NCBI RefSeq assembly: GCF_011302915.1
Contig: NZ_CP049872.1
Span: 2,356,001-2,420,000, forward strand
Source of the DNA: Thermomonas sp. HDW16
GTDB taxonomy: Bacteria; Pseudomonadota; Gammaproteobacteria; Xanthomonadales; Xanthomonadaceae
Length of the DNA stretch: 64,000 nt
Direction: 5' to 3'
How positions within the stretch are numbered: the stretch's first letter is position 1; every line of letters starts with the position of its first letter. A model generated the notes under the pieces. That model was not told where the DNA came from. It saw only the letters and a list, made by a program, of their open reading frames with translations, and made no database searches. This document shows, piece by piece, positions 29,535 to 48,636 of the stretch. Position numbers and translations under genes: made by a program.

Positions 29535-30725
29535 TTACTTGATGATCTTTGCCACGACGCCGGCGCCGACGGTACGGCCGCCTTCGCGGATCGCGAAACG
29601 CAGGCCTTCGTCCATCGCCACCGGGTTGATCAGGGAGACGACCATCTTGATGTTGTCGCCCGGCATGACCATTTCCACGCCTTCCGGCAGGGTCACCGCA
29701 CCGGTGATGTCGGTCGTGCGGAAGTAGAACTGCGGACGGTAGCCCTTGAAGAACGGGGTGTGACGGCCGCCTTCGTCCTTCGACAGGACATAGACCTCGG
29801 CCTCGAACTCGGTGTGCGGGGTGATCGAACCCGGCTTGCACAGCACCTGGCCGCGCTCCACGTCGTCACGCTTGGTGCCGCGCAGCAGCAGACCCGCGTT
29901 GTCGCCCGCCTGGCCCTGGTCCAGCAGCTTGCGGAACATTTCCACGCCGGTCACGGTGGTCTTCTGGGTCGGGCGAATACCGACGATCTCGATTTCCTCG
30001 CCCACCTTGATCACGCCGCGCTCGATACGACCGGTCACCACGGTGCCGCGGCCCGAGATCGAGAACACGTCTTCCACCGGCATCAGGAACGGCTTGTCCA
30101 CGTCGCGCTCCGGCTCCGGGATCCAGCTGTCCAGCGCTTCCACCAGCTTGATGATCGACGGCACGCCGATGTCCGACTGGTCGCCTTCCAGCGCCATGCG
30201 CGCCGAACCCGAGATGATCGGGGTGTCGTCGCCCGGGAACTCGTACTTGCTCAGCAGTTCGCGGACTTCCATCTCCACCAGCTCCAGCAGCTCGGCATCG
30301 TCCACCATGTCCGCCTTGTTCAGGTAGACCACGATGTACGGCACGCCGACCTGGCGGCTCAGCAGGATGTGTTCGCGGGTCTGCGGCATCGGGCCGTCAG
30401 CCGCCGAGCACACCAGGATCGCGCCGTCCATCTGCGCCGCACCCGTGATCATGTTCTTCACGTAGTCGGCGTGGCCCGGGCAATCCACGTGCGCGTAGTG
30501 GCGGTTCGGGGATTCATATTCCACGTGCGCCGTCGAGATCGTGATGCCGCGCGCCTTCTCTTCCGGCGCCGCGTCGATCGAACCGTAGTCCTTGAACTCG
30601 CCACCGAAACGCTCCGCGCCCACCTTCGTCAGCGCCGCCGTCAGCGTCGTCTTGCCGTGGTCCACGTGTCCAATCGTGCCCACGTTCACGTGGGGCTTGG
30701 TGCGCTCGAACTTACCCTTTGCCAT
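29535..30725 (-). CDS. tuf: Elongation factor Tu, copy 1 (str operon)
   Basis: 396 residues. GTPase that delivers aminoacyl-tRNA to the ribosome. G1 motif GHVDHGKT at 19-26, G3 DCPGHADY, G4 NKAD; domains 2 and 3 follow with the [12 protein letters not shown] segment contacting tRNA. Its protein is identical to the copy at 46972-48162, and I count only two base differences between the genes (at 29565 and 29604, both in the last 25 codons). Flanks are unrelated. Follows fusA by 90 bp. Confidence 0.99.
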   Translation of the reverse strand: MAKGKFERTKPHVNVGTIGHVDHGKTTLTAALTKVGAERFGGEFKDYGSIDAAPEEKARGITISTAHVEYESPNRHYAHVDCPGHADYVKNMITGAAQMDGAILVCSAADGPMPQTREHILLSRQVGVPYIVVYLNKADMVDDAELLELVEMEVRELLSKYEFPGDDTPIISGSARMALEGDQSDIGVPSIIKLVEALDSWIPEPERDVDKPFLMPVEDVFSISGRGTVVTGRIERGVIKVGEEIEIVGIRPTQKTTVTGVEMFRKLLDQGQAGDNAGLLLRGTKRDDVERGQVLCKPGSITPHTEFEAEVYVLSKDEGGRHTPFFKGYRPQFYFRTTDITGAVTLPEGVEMVMPGDNIKMVVSLINPVAMDEGLRFAIREGGRTVGAGVVAKIIK

Positions 30726-30754
30726 TTTGATTCACCTTGCTTGTCGTGTGTGTT

Positions 30755-30778
30755 CGGCGGCACCCGTGGATGCCGCCG
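30755..30778 (-). repeat. Hairpin in the fusA-tuf1 spacer
   Basis: A perfect 8-bp stem (30755-30762 with 30771-30778, 8-nt loop) lies 29 bp before tuf1. Nearby, a 9-bp direct repeat gttgatcag occurs at 30787-30795 and 30798-30806. No T-run, so transcription probably continues from fusA into tuf1. Confidence 0.5.
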
Positions 30779-30815
30779 GAATGTTGGTTGATCAGGAGTT
30801 GATCAGCTGCCTAAA

Positions 30816-32933
<2,118 letters not shown>

Positions 32934-33014
32934 GGTGATCTCTCGATGTGATTCCGTCGAAACGGAGTGTGGGAATCGCGCTTTGAAGGGGATGCTTCAG
33001 CGGATTCCGGATGG

Positions 33015-33042
33015 CCGATGGCCGCCTTGCGGCGGCCGTCGG
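33015..33042 (-). repeat. GCAA-tetraloop hairpin in the rpsG-fusA spacer
   Basis: A 12-bp stem (33015-33026 with 33031-33042, one mismatch/wobble), transcript loop GCAA. It lies in a 183-bp gap that is much shorter in E. coli. No minus-strand T-run. Confidence 0.6.
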
Positions 33043-33116
33043 TCTTTGTGCAGGACGAACCTGCGTGGCGCATGTGATCCGCGCCTTGCGGGCTCAGCGG
33101 GCCCGCACCGACAGTC

Positions 33117-33584
33117 TTACCAGCGGTAGTGCGCGAATGCCTTGTTGGCTTCGGCCATGCGGTGGGTTTCTTCGCGCTTCTTGATCGCGCCACCACGGTT
33201 TTCCGAAGCGTCCAGCAGCTCGCCGGCCAGCTTGCGCGGCATGCTGTTCTCGCCACGCTTGCGCGCGGATTCGATCAGCCAGCGCATCGCCAGCGCCATG
33301 CGGCGCGAGGAACGCACTTCGACCGGCACCTGGTAGGTCGCACCACCGACGCGGCGGGACTTCACCTCGACCGACGGCGACACGTTGCCCAGCGCCTTCT
33401 CGACCAGCTCGAGTGCGTTCGGGTTCTTCTCGCCGATCACGTCCATCGCGCCGTACACGATCTTCTCGGCGACCGACTTCTTGCCGCTCTGCATGACCAT
33501 GTTGATGAAGCGGGCGATGGTTTCGCTTCCGTGCTTCGGATCCGGCAGCACCGAACGCTGCGGAGTATTGCCTTTACGGGACAT
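33117..33584 (-). CDS. rpsG: 30S ribosomal protein uS7
   Basis: 155 residues. Primary head binder contacting mRNA and E-site tRNA; in E. coli it represses rpsG translation at the rpsL-rpsG junction. [31 protein letters not shown] and [25 protein letters not shown] are typical. The rpsL-rpsG gap here is 52 bp, room for an S7 site that I did not fold. Confidence 0.98.
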   Translation of the reverse strand: MSRKGNTPQRSVLPDPKHGSETIARFINMVMQSGKKSVAEKIVYGAMDVIGEKNPNALELVEKALGNVSPSVEVKSRRVGGATYQVPVEVRSSRRMALAMRWLIESARKRGENSMPRKLAGELLDASENRGGAIKKREETHRMAEANKAFAHYRW

Positions 33585-33636
33585 ATTCAGTAACCCCTAG
33601 AAATCTATTCGTGGGCGGTCGCGTGATGCGACGCGC

Positions 33637-34011
<375 letters not shown>

Positions 34012-34068
34012 TAGGTAACTCGATTGGTGGGCCTGGGCCCTTTGGAGACGGACGAACTAAGCAGGCAT

Positions 34069-34093
34069 GGCCGGATCAATAGGCAATCCGGCC
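34069..34093 (-). promoter_or_regulatory. Leader stem-loop upstream of rpsL
   Basis: A perfect 8-bp stem (34069-34076 with 34086-34093, 9-nt loop) lies close to the predicted 5' end of the str transcript, about 58 nt before rpsL. A 5' stem of this kind usually stabilises mRNA; no regulator is implied. Confidence 0.5.
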
Positions 34094-34107
34094 AAGTTAG
34101 ACGAAAA

Positions 34108-34137
34108 AGTATAGCCCGCGCTCGACCCTTCGGTCAA
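34108..34137 (-). promoter_or_regulatory. str operon promoter (rpsL-rpsG-fusA-tuf)
   Basis: -35 TTGACC at 34132-34137 and -10 TATACT at 34108-34113 with an 18-bp spacer. This is one of the best sigma70-type promoters in the window. Start expected near 34101, giving a leader of about 90 nt. Confidence 0.85.
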
Positions 34138-34151
34138 ACGCAGCCATACCG

Positions 34152-34186
34152 AAAAACCATGTCGGCCGCATGCGGCCAGCCATGGT
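34152..34186 (-). terminator. Intrinsic terminator of the rplJL-rpoBC operon
   Basis: Arms 34164-34170 and 34171-34177 form a perfect palindrome, enclosed by a further 6-bp pair (34156-34161 with 34181-34186). On the minus strand it is followed by TTTTT. It lies 165-200 bp beyond the rpoC stop and only 15 bp before the str -35 box. Confidence 0.8.
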
Positions 34187-34313
34187 CAATCTGCGATCCC
34201 GCCCGTCCTGGGCCCAATACGAGGCGCGTCCTGCGACCTCATTTGGTGATCTGGATGGCCCAAGGCCATCAAAACGGTGCGGAGTATAAGCCGTACCGAA
34301 GTATTACGCCAGC

Positions 34314-34337
34314 CCCGCCCGGCCAATGCCGGGCGGG
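34314..34337 (-). repeat. GC-rich hairpin after rpoC without T-run
   Basis: A perfect 10-bp stem (34314-34323 with 34328-34337, 4-nt loop) starts 12 bp after the rpoC stop. With no U-tract it is unlikely to terminate alone; it may block 3' exonucleases after processing. Confidence 0.55.
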
Positions 34338-34349
34338 ATGCCGGATGTG

Positions 34350-38546
<4,197 letters not shown>

Positions 38547-38585
38547 TTGGATTCTCCGGATGAGGGGCAATGGGTCTTGCGGTCC

Positions 38586-38607
38586 GGCGCGGCGTTACCG
38601 CCGCGCC
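38586..38607 (-). repeat. GUAA-tetraloop hairpin in the rpoB-rpoC spacer
   Basis: A perfect 9-bp stem (38586-38594 with 38599-38607), transcript loop GUAA, fills a third of the 71-bp gap between rpoB and rpoC. No T-run. Likely an mRNA processing or stability element. Confidence 0.6.
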
Positions 38608-38617
38608 TTCGCGAAAC

Positions 38618-42781
<4,164 letters not shown>

Positions 42782-42844
42782 GTGGCGTGCGCCTCGTCTC
42801 TCGTTCGGCCGCGGGTGCGCGGCCGTGGGGGAATGGCTGGAACT

Positions 42845-42907
42845 GACAGTTGGAAGTCGCTGGTATTGCCGGCACCAGCACGCCTTCTCCCGCTACTTCC
42901 GACTGTC
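42845..42907 (-). other. Long stem-loop in the rplL-rpoB spacer, candidate RNase III site
   Basis: A 12-bp outer stem (42845-42856 with 42896-42907, one wobble) encloses a second stem (42859-42864 with 42874-42879). In E. coli RNase III cleaves in the same spacer. Cleavage here is inferred from position and the double-stranded length only. Confidence 0.45.
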
Positions 42908-42968
42908 AACTCATGAATTTCGATATGCTGCGGAACGGTGCGAAACTTCCGTTCCGATACAACGACCA

Positions 42969-42997
42969 AAGGCCGGGGGCTTGTGGCCCCCAGCCTT
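42969..42997 (-). terminator. Attenuator-like hairpin between rplL and rpoB
   Basis: A 12-bp stem with one mismatch (42969-42980 with 42986-42997; loop of 5) lies 40 bp after the rplL stop. Only three T residues follow, so it should terminate partially, like the known E. coli rplL-rpoB attenuator that keeps rpoBC expression below ribosomal protein expression. Confidence 0.6.
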
Positions 42998-43036
42998 CAG
43001 CGTGTCGTCGATGCCAGCTGACGACGCAAGTACGGA

Positions 43037-43405
43037 TTACTTGATTTCGACGGTCGCACCGGCGGCTTCAAGATCCTTCTTCATCTTCTCGGCATCTTCC
43101 TTCGAAGCGCCTTCCTTCACGGTGCCGCCGGCCTCGGTGAGGTCCTTGGCTTCCTTCAGGCCGAGGCCAGTGATCGCGCGAACGGCCTTGATCACTTCGA
43201 CCTTCTTGTCGCCGGCCGACTTCAGGATGACGTTGAACTCGGTCTGCTCTTCGACTGCGGCAGCGGCGGCGGCCGGGCCAGCGGCCATGACCGGGGCGGC
43301 GGCGGAGACGCCGAACTTCTCTTCGATGGCCTTCACCAGCTCCATCACTTCCATCAGCGACTTGGCGGCGATGGCGTCGACGATTTGCTCGTTGGACAGG
43401 GACAT
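43037..43405 (-). CDS. rplL: 50S ribosomal protein bL12 (L7/L12)
   Basis: 122 residues. Present in four or six copies on the L10 stalk, recruiting translation factors. N-terminal dimerisation helix pair [31 protein letters not shown], an Ala-rich hinge (residues about 35-52), and the C-terminal domain with [20 protein letters not shown]. An AU-rich region with an inverted repeat precedes the start, consistent with the high translation it needs. Confidence 0.98.
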   Translation of the reverse strand: MSLSNEQIVDAIAAKSLMEVMELVKAIEEKFGVSAAAPVMAAGPAAAAAAVEEQTEFNVILKSAGDKKVEVIKAVRAITGLGLKEAKDLTEAGGTVKEGASKEDAEKMKKDLEAAGATVEIK

Positions 43406-43426
43406 TTGATTTACCTCTGGATGATT

Positions 43427-43456
43427 TTCTTTAAGAGAACTGGTCTGTTTAAAGAA
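43427..43456 (-). promoter_or_regulatory. AT-rich inverted repeat before rplL
   Basis: An 8-bp perfect inverted repeat (43427-43434 with 43449-43456) lies in the 84-bp rplJ-rplL gap, one of the few AT-rich spots in the window. A poorly structured AU-rich start region boosts rplL translation in other bacteria; the same is inferred here. Confidence 0.45.
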
Positions 43457-43489
43457 TTGGTTTCGTTGGATGGGAACGCTGTCTTGGGC

Positions 43490-44029
43490 TTAGGCCGGTT
43501 CGGCTTCGGCGGCGGCTTCGGCAGCCGGTGCGGCGTCGCCGCCACCCTGCTGATCGGCCACGGCCTTGACCGCGCGGGCGAACATCGCCGCCGGTTCGGC
43601 CAGCACGCGGGCCAGCATGCCGAGCGCCTGCTCCAGCGTCGGCAGCGAGGCCAACACTTCGACGTGCGCCGGGCCGTACTGCTGCCCTTCGACCACGACC
43701 AGCTTCGGCTGAAGCTTGTCGTTACCCTTTGCGAATTCCTTGATCAGGCGACCGGCGGCGCCGGGCTCCTCGGTCGAGAACGCATACAGGAGGGGGCCGA
43801 CCATCGAGTCCTTTGCGACTGCGAAATCGGTGCCTTCCACGGCGCGCGCGGCCAGCGTGTTCTTGACGACTTTCAAGTACACGCCGGTTTCGCGGGCCTT
43901 CTTGCGCATCGCGGTCATCTGACTGACCGTGGTGCCTGCGTATTCGGCTGCGATCAAGGAGTGCGCCTTGGCGGCCACTTCGGCCACTTCGGCAACAACG
44001 TTCTGTTTCTGGGACAGATTGAGAGCCAT
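43490..44029 (-). CDS. rplJ: 50S ribosomal protein uL10
   Basis: 179 residues. Base of the L12 stalk and autogenous translational repressor of rplJL when bound to L12. [32 protein letters not shown] and the helix with [21 protein letters not shown], which docks L12 dimers, are present. GAGGAG 5 nt upstream fixes the ATG at 44029, not the in-frame GTG at 44035. Preceded by a 350-bp leader region. Confidence 0.97.
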   Translation of the reverse strand: MALNLSQKQNVVAEVAEVAAKAHSLIAAEYAGTTVSQMTAMRKKARETGVYLKVVKNTLAARAVEGTDFAVAKDSMVGPLLYAFSTEEPGAAGRLIKEFAKGNDKLQPKLVVVEGQQYGPAHVEVLASLPTLEQALGMLARVLAEPAAMFARAVKAVADQQGGGDAAPAAEAAAEAEPA

Positions 44030-44082
44030 AGTCACTCCTCTAATGAACTCCGCCTACGGCTCCAGCCGTCGACGGTCCTGGG

Positions 44083-44119
44083 CGATGCCGATCCTTGGCA
44101 TCGGGGATGCGGGCATCCC
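44083..44119 (-). repeat. Tandem hairpins in the rplJ leader
   Basis: Stem one pairs 44083-44089 with 44097-44103; stem two pairs 44104-44109 with 44114-44119. The first has the gatgcc/ggcatc core also seen at 15551-15576. They would stack directly upstream of the rplJ start region. Confidence 0.5.
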
Positions 44120-44159
44120 GTGGTGGCCATCCAGAGCTGTCTTGTACAAAAACATTCCA

Positions 44160-44215
44160 GAAGGGCTTCACCATCTACGCAGGCCGGCATCCTCGTCGGG
44201 TGCGGATTAAGCGAT
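44160..44215 (-). promoter_or_regulatory. rplJ leader: Candidate L10 (ribosomal protein L10-L12) leader
   Basis: The minus strand contains TTAATCCGC (44202-44210) and, about 35 nt on, GCGTAGATGG (44171-44180). E. coli's L10-binding leader has TTAATCCGCC and CCGTAGGTG in the same order before rplJ. The match was made by eye from memory; a covariance search is needed to confirm it. Confidence 0.5.
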
Positions 44216-44348
44216 CCCGCCTTCGGCAACGGCGATTCCATGCCATGTGAGCATCCATGCCCGTCGTTGCCTTGCGCAGACCGCACCTGCGGTCTTTGAC
44301 GGCTTCCGTCACGATGGATTGCGACAGGGCCTTCAAAATTTCGAAGCA

Positions 44349-44370
44349 CCGCGCCACCGAAGCGGCGCGG
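44349..44370 (-). terminator. Hairpin after rplA
   Basis: A 7-bp GC stem (44349-44355 with 44364-44370, loop of 8) begins 11 bp after the rplA stop. It is followed by TGCTTCGAAATTTTG, not a clean U-tract, so termination would be partial. Confidence 0.45.
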
Positions 44371-44380
44371 CTTGAAACGA

Positions 44381-45079
44381 TTACTTCAGGCTGAGCGACG
44401 CCTGGTCCACGGTCACGCCGGGGCCCATGGTCGAGCTGAGCGAGATCTTCTGCAGGTAGGTGCCCTTCGAGCTGGACGGCTTGGCCTTGATCAGGTCAAG
44501 CAGCAGCGCCTGCAGGTTGCCCTTCAGCGCGTCGTTCTCGAAGCTGGCCTTGCCGATCGTGCAGTGGATGATGCCGGCCTTGTCGGTGCGGTAACGCACC
44601 TGGCCCGCCTTGGCGTTCTTCACTGCCTCGGCCGGGTTCGGCGACACGGTACCGACCTTCGGGTTCGGCATCAGGCCGCGCGGGCCCAGCACCTGACCCA
44701 GCTTACCCACGACGCGCATCGCGTCCGGAGTCGCGATCACCACGTCGTAGTTCAGGTCGCCGGCGATCATCTTCTCCGCCAAGTCATCCATGCCGACGGC
44801 TTCCGCGCCAGCGGCGAGGGCTCCGTCAGCCTTGGCGCCCGCCGGGGCGAACACCGCCACGCGCACCGACTTGCCGGTACCGGCCGGCAACACGGTGGAA
44901 CCGCGCACCTGCTGGTCGGACTTCTTGGCATCGACGCCGAGGCGCACGGCCACGTCGATCGCTTCCACGAACTTGGCCTTGCTGTTGTCCTTCAGGATCT
45001 TCAGCGCTTCTTCGATCGGATACGCCTTGCCCGGCTGGGTGGCGGCGAGGATCGTCTTCTGTCGTTTGGTCATCGCCAT
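44381..45079 (-). CDS. rplA: 50S ribosomal protein uL1
   Basis: 232 residues. Mobile stalk at the E site; in E. coli it represses the rplKA operon by binding the rplK leader. Two-domain fold with RNA-binding segments [34 protein letters not shown] and the C-terminal [27 protein letters not shown] lies 7 nt before the ATG at 45079, preferred to 45073. Confidence 0.97.
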   Translation of the reverse strand: MAMTKRQKTILAATQPGKAYPIEEALKILKDNSKAKFVEAIDVAVRLGVDAKKSDQQVRGSTVLPAGTGKSVRVAVFAPAGAKADGALAAGAEAVGMDDLAEKMIAGDLNYDVVIATPDAMRVVGKLGQVLGPRGLMPNPKVGTVSPNPAEAVKNAKAGQVRYRTDKAGIIHCTIGKASFENDALKGNLQALLLDLIKAKPSSSKGTYLQKISLSSTMGPGVTVDQASLSLK

Positions 45080-45082
45080 GTC

Positions 45083-45511
45083 TTAACCCTCCACCACCAG
45101 GCCCATCGAACGGGCGGAGCCCGCGATCGTCTTCACCGCTGCGTCCAGGTCGGCCGCAGTCAGGTCGGCTTCCTTCGCCTTGGCGATGTCTTCCAGCTGC
45201 TTGCGGGTGACCTTGCCCACCTTGTCGGTGTTCGGGCGCTTGGAGCCGGAAGTGATGCCGACGGCCTTCTTCAGCAGCACCGAAGCCGGCGTGCTCTTGG
45301 TGACGAAGGTGAAGGTACGGTCCGAGTACGCGGTGATGATCACCGGGGTCGGCAGACCGGGTTCCAGCTTGGAGGTCGCTGCGTTGAACGCCTTGCAGAA
45401 CTCCATGATGTTCAGGCCGCGCTGACCGAGGGCAGGACCCACCGGCGGCGACGGATTGGCCTGGCCGGCCTTGACCTGCAATTTGATGTAACCGACTACT
45501 TTCTTAGCCAT
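45083..45511 (-). CDS. rplK: 50S ribosomal protein uL11
   Basis: 142 residues. Binds the GTPase-associated 23S region and is needed for RelA activation by uncharged t[43 protein letters not shown], with the conserved proline helix, is typical. Three bp separate it from rplA. The leader has a hairpin at 45534-45548. Confidence 0.98.
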   Translation of the reverse strand: MAKKVVGYIKLQVKAGQANPSPPVGPALGQRGLNIMEFCKAFNAATSKLEPGLPTPVIITAYSDRTFTFVTKSTPASVLLKKAVGITSGSKRPNTDKVGKVTRKQLEDIAKAKEADLTAADLDAAVKTIAGSARSMGLVVEG

Positions 45512-45533
45512 TGTCTTCTCTCCGGGTGCAAGC

Positions 45534-45548
45534 GCCTGAGTCTCAGGC
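45534..45548 (-). promoter_or_regulatory. Hairpin in the rplK leader
   Basis: A 6-bp stem (45534-45539 with 45543-45548, 3-nt loop) ends 22 nt before the rplK ATG. The position matches the L1 autoregulatory site in E. coli; the sequence-specific L1 motif was not identified, so the role is tentative. Confidence 0.35.
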
Positions 45549-45695
45549 TCCCCATCGGACCGGGATCACTGTGTTCAAAAGCGGGTCGCGTCCCGGCGTC
45601 GCGCACCGCATTGCATTCGTGCCGACGGCCGCACAAGGCGGCCGGTCGTTGATCTGGTTCCCCGCAGGGAGCCAGAAAGCATATCAGGTTTTCCC

Positions 45696-45718
45696 CCGCC
45701 CGCCCAGCGGGCCGGCGG
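45696..45718 (-). repeat. Hairpin after nusG
   Basis: Nine of ten positions pair (45696-45705 with 45709-45718), directly after the nusG stop. No minus-strand T-run follows. A second stem (about 45654-45675) follows. These may separate nusG from rplK expression. Confidence 0.4.
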
Positions 45719-45732
45719 ATCAGGCCCGAACG

Positions 45733-46323
45733 TCAGGCCTTCTCGACCTGGCCGAACTCCAGCTCGACCGGAGTCGAACGACCGAAGATCAGCACCGCCA
45801 CGCGCAGGCGGCTCTTGTCGTAGTTGATTTCCTCGACCACGCCATTGAAGTCGTTGAACGGGCCGTCGACCACGCGGACCATCTGGCCCGGCTCGAACAG
45901 CACCTTCGGCTTCGGCTTCTCCACGCCATCCTGCACGCGCTGCAGGATCATGTCGGCCTCGGCGTCGCGAATCGGCAGCGGGCGGTCGGCAGTGCCGCCG
46001 ATGAAGCCCATCACCTTCGGGGTTTCCTTGACCAGGTGCCAGGACTCGTTGTCCATGCGCGGGATGCCGCCCTCGTCACGGGTGGCGATCTGCACCAGCA
46101 CGTAGCCCGGGAAGAACTTGCGTTCAGAACGGCGCTTCTGGCCGGAACGCATTTCGATGACCTCCTCGGTCGGCACCAGCACCTCGCCGAAGCGATCCTG
46201 CATGCCCGTGCGCACGATGCGGTCGCGCAGCGCCTGCGCCACCGACTTCTCGAAGCCGGAATAGGCATGCACCACGTACCAGCGCTTGTCGGCCTGTGTA
46301 CCTTGATCGATATTCTCAGTCAC
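45733..46323 (-). CDS. nusG: Transcription termination/antitermination factor NusG
   Basis: 196 residues (181 in E. coli), GTG start with GAGGA 6 nt upstream. NGN domain (about 12-125: [27 protein letters not shown]) binds the polymerase clamp; the C-terminal KOW domain ([37 protein letters not shown]) contacts Rho or uS10. The start fits the secE stop, 9 bp upstream. Confidence 0.97.
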   Translation of the reverse strand: MTENIDQGTQADKRWYVVHAYSGFEKSVAQALRDRIVRTGMQDRFGEVLVPTEEVIEMRSGQKRRSERKFFPGYVLVQIATRDEGGIPRMDNESWHLVKETPKVMGFIGGTADRPLPIRDAEADMILQRVQDGVEKPKPKVLFEPGQMVRVVDGPFNDFNGVVEEINYDKSRLRVAVLIFGRSTPVELEFGQVEKA

Positions 46324-46332
46324 TTGCGATCC

Positions 46333-46716
46333 TCAACCGTTGCCGAGCAGCCACTTCACCACTGCCTGGATCACCAGATCCATGCCGGCCAGCAGTAGAC
46401 TCATCAGGATGACCACCGCGATCACCACCCACATCGTGCGCGTGGTTTCCTGGCGGGTCGGCCACACCACCTTGCGCAGCTCGAAACGCGACTCCGAGAG
46501 GAATTCGCGGGTCTCCGCACCCTTGACGGTCGTCATGAACACCAATGCACCCGCCACCAGGCCGGCAACGACCGCAAGGACGCGCACGCCGCCGGGCCAC
46601 TGGCCGTCGAACCAGTAGAAGGCGAACAGGCCGGCGGCTGCCAACAACAGCGCCAGGGCGTACTTCACGATGTCCCCACCGGAGGTGGACTGGTTATGCA
46701 GCGTCTTGCTGGTCAA
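46333..46716 (-). CDS. secE: Preprotein translocase subunit SecE
   Basis: 127 residues, the long three-helix type of E. coli (127 residues). Helices at about 16-34, 44-61 and 95-118; the conserved amphipathic segment SRFELRKVVWPTRQET precedes the last helix and clamps SecY. No ATG or GTG fits; TTG at 46716 with AGGGA 8 nt upstream is chosen as start. In operon with nusG. Confidence 0.9.
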   Translation of the reverse strand: MTSKTLHNQSTSGGDIVKYALALLLAAAGLFAFYWFDGQWPGGVRVLAVVAGLVAGALVFMTTVKGAETREFLSESRFELRKVVWPTRQETTRTMWVVIAVVILMSLLLAGMDLVIQAVVKWLLGNG

Positions 46717-46762
46717 AACGTCAATCCCTGTTGGCGCACGCGCCGGCGACGCGAATCGCGGG

Positions 46763-46838
<76 letters not shown>

Positions 46839-46863
46839 ATCGGAACTTGCAGTGCTTCCTGAA

Positions 46864-46893
46864 AAGGCAACGGCGGCTTGCGCCGCCTGCCTT
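46864..46893 (-). terminator. Intrinsic terminator after tuf2 with GCAA tetraloop
   Basis: Inner stem 46872-46877 with 46882-46887, outer stem 46864-46869 with 46888-46893 (2-nt bulge), transcript loop GCAA, followed on the minus strand by TTTTC. It lies 78 bp after tuf2 and 26 bp before tRNA-Trp, so it separates the tRNA-tuf unit from tRNA-Trp-secE, perhaps incompletely. Confidence 0.7.
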
Positions 46894-46940
46894 TCACCCC
46901 GACCCATTCCCGTGAGCAGGAATGGGGGAAACGCAGGGCC

Positions 46941-46960
46941 GCTCACGCCTTGGCGTGAGC
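46941..46960 (-). repeat. Perfect hairpin immediately after tuf2
   Basis: An 8-bp stem (46941-46948 with 46953-46960, 4-nt loop), 11 bp after the tuf2 stop. No minus-strand T-run; it precedes the real terminator by about 50 nt. Confidence 0.5.
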
Positions 46961-46971
46961 GTTTTGGTGCA

Positions 46972-48162
46972 TTACTTGATGATCTTTGCCACGACGCCGG
47001 CACCGACGGTACGGCCGCCTTCGCGGATCGCGAAACGCAGACCTTCGTCCATCGCCACCGGGTTGATCAGGGAGACGACCATCTTGATGTTGTCGCCCGG
47101 CATGACCATTTCCACGCCTTCCGGCAGGGTCACCGCACCGGTGATGTCGGTCGTGCGGAAGTAGAACTGCGGACGGTAGCCCTTGAAGAACGGGGTGTGA
47201 CGGCCGCCTTCGTCCTTCGACAGGACATAGACCTCGGCCTCGAACTCGGTGTGCGGGGTGATCGAACCCGGCTTGCACAGCACCTGGCCGCGCTCCACGT
47301 CGTCACGCTTGGTGCCGCGCAGCAGCAGACCCGCGTTGTCGCCCGCCTGGCCCTGGTCCAGCAGCTTGCGGAACATTTCCACGCCGGTCACGGTGGTCTT
47401 CTGGGTCGGGCGAATACCGACGATCTCGATTTCCTCGCCCACCTTGATCACGCCGCGCTCGATACGACCGGTCACCACGGTGCCGCGGCCCGAGATCGAG
47501 AACACGTCTTCCACCGGCATCAGGAACGGCTTGTCCACGTCGCGCTCCGGCTCCGGGATCCAGCTGTCCAGCGCTTCCACCAGCTTGATGATCGACGGCA
47601 CGCCGATGTCCGACTGGTCGCCTTCCAGCGCCATGCGCGCCGAACCCGAGATGATCGGGGTGTCGTCGCCCGGGAACTCGTACTTGCTCAGCAGTTCGCG
47701 GACTTCCATCTCCACCAGCTCCAGCAGCTCGGCATCGTCCACCATGTCCGCCTTGTTCAGGTAGACCACGATGTACGGCACGCCGACCTGGCGGCTCAGC
47801 AGGATGTGTTCGCGGGTCTGCGGCATCGGGCCGTCAGCCGCCGAGCACACCAGGATCGCGCCGTCCATCTGCGCCGCACCCGTGATCATGTTCTTCACGT
47901 AGTCGGCGTGGCCCGGGCAATCCACGTGCGCGTAGTGGCGGTTCGGGGATTCATATTCCACGTGCGCCGTCGAGATCGTGATGCCGCGCGCCTTCTCTTC
48001 CGGCGCCGCGTCGATCGAACCGTAGTCCTTGAACTCGCCACCGAAACGCTCCGCGCCCACCTTCGTCAGCGCCGCCGTCAGCGTCGTCTTGCCGTGGTCC
48101 ACGTGTCCAATCGTGCCCACGTTCACGTGGGGCTTGGTGCGCTCGAACTTACCCTTTGCCAT
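46972..48162 (-). CDS. tuf: Elongation factor Tu, copy 2 (tRNA-tuf operon)
   Basis: 396 residues, identical in protein to the copy at 29535-30725 and differing at two bases (47002 and 47041). Same G motifs (GHVDHGKT at 19-26). Identity stops exactly at the ATG and at the stop codon. Preceded by tRNA-Thr, tRNA-Gly and tRNA-Tyr as in the E. coli tufB operon; so it is expected to be made from the tRNA promoter at 48598-48626 and follow growth-rate control. Confidence 0.99.
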   Translation of the reverse strand: MAKGKFERTKPHVNVGTIGHVDHGKTTLTAALTKVGAERFGGEFKDYGSIDAAPEEKARGITISTAHVEYESPNRHYAHVDCPGHADYVKNMITGAAQMDGAILVCSAADGPMPQTREHILLSRQVGVPYIVVYLNKADMVDDAELLELVEMEVRELLSKYEFPGDDTPIISGSARMALEGDQSDIGVPSIIKLVEALDSWIPEPERDVDKPFLMPVEDVFSISGRGTVVTGRIERGVIKVGEEIEIVGIRPTQKTTVTGVEMFRKLLDQGQAGDNAGLLLRGTKRDDVERGQVLCKPGSITPHTEFEAEVYVLSKDEGGRHTPFFKGYRPQFYFRTTDITGAVTLPEGVEMVMPGDNIKMVVSLINPVAMDEGLRFAIREGGRTVGAGVVAKIIK

Positions 48163-48203
48163 GGCTGCGTCTCGTTGGGGTTACTGGATGGAATCGCTGA
48201 ATA

Positions 48204-48279
48204 TGGTGCTCACGAAAGGAATCGAACCTTCGACCTCCTCCTTACCAAGGAGGTGCTCTACCGACTGAGCTACGTGAGC
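48204..48279 (-). tRNA. tRNA-Thr (GGT anticodon)
   Basis: 76 nt including encoded CCA. Anticodon stem CCTCC/GGAGG with loop TTGGTAA (anticodon GGT); T-loop GGTTCGATTCC; acceptor GCTCACG/CGTGAGC. 41 bp upstream of tuf2. Confidence 0.97.
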
Positions 48280-48315
48280 AAGTTGTAAGGCGGGGCGGGC
48301 GTCGCAATGCAATGG

Positions 48316-48389
48316 TGGAGCGGGAGAAGGGAATCGAACCCTCGTAATCAGTTTGGAAAACTGAGGTTCTACCATTGAACTACTCCCGC
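48316..48389 (-). tRNA. tRNA-Gly (TCC anticodon)
   Basis: 74 nt including encoded CCA. Anticodon stem TCAGT/ACTGA with loop TTTCCAA (anticodon TCC); acceptor GCGGGAG/CTCCCGC. Second gene of the tRNA-tuf operon. Confidence 0.97.
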
Positions 48390-48465
48390 GCCGGGAGCCC
48401 TGCCTGTGATGCACCGGTGGCTGGTAAGGCCGCCGGATGGAACAAAAAACGGTGATGCGTAAAAC

Positions 48466-48551
48466 TGGTGGAGGGAGGTGGATTCGAACCACCGAAGGCG
48501 TAAGCCAGCAGATTTACAGTCTGCCCCCGTTGGCCGCTTGGGTATCCCTCC
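48466..48551 (-). tRNA. tRNA-Tyr (GTA anticodon)
   Basis: 86 nt including encoded CCA, with the long variable arm of class II tRNAs. Anticodon stem GCAGA/TCTGC with loop CTGTAAA (anticodon GTA); acceptor GGAGGGA/TCCCTCC. First gene of the operon. Confidence 0.97.
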
Positions 48552-48597
48552 GGATTGTTTCGTTGGTCAGCCGCAGGGACATCCCAAAGAGCCCGCA

Positions 48598-48626
48598 ATT
48601 TTGGAGTGCATGCGGCCGGCTGTCAA
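48598..48626 (-). promoter_or_regulatory. Promoter of the tRNA-Tyr-Gly-Thr-tuf2 operon
   Basis: -35 TTGACA (perfect) at 48621-48626, spacer 17, -10 CAAAAT at 48598-48603. The discriminator after the -10 reads GCGGGC, the GC-rich type typical of stringently controlled stable-RNA promoters. An AT-rich palindrome lies directly upstream. Confidence 0.75.
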
Positions 48627-48636
48627 CGGTCATCGC

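Larger units (their letters stand above)
34012..34349. other. rpoC-rpsL spacer: rpoBC terminator, str promoter and leader
   Basis: 338 bp without a gene. In minus-strand order it carries a GC hairpin without T-run (34314-34337), a short 7-bp palindrome (34254-34270), an intrinsic terminator (34152-34186), the str promoter (34108-34137) and a leader stem-loop (34069-34093). Confidence 0.8.
44030..44380. other. rplA-rplJ spacer with rplJ leader
   Basis: 351 bp with no gene. In transcript order it carries a stem after rplA (44349-44370), conserved L10-leader-like segments (44160-44215), and two abutting hairpins (44083-44119) 50-80 nt before rplJ. I could not identify a clear promoter. Confidence 0.65.

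Noticed and set aside
30787-30806. Operator made of two gttgatcag repeats between fusA and tuf1
   Set aside because: Only two 9-bp copies with 11-bp period and no partner regulator; may be chance.
34314-34337. Main rpoC terminator
   Set aside because: Strong stem but no U-tract; the hairpin at 34152-34186 with TTTTT fits better.
46860-48290. Plus-strand frame through tuf2 resembling the one at 29760
   Set aside because: It is the antisense of both tuf copies, so it repeats only because tuf repeats.
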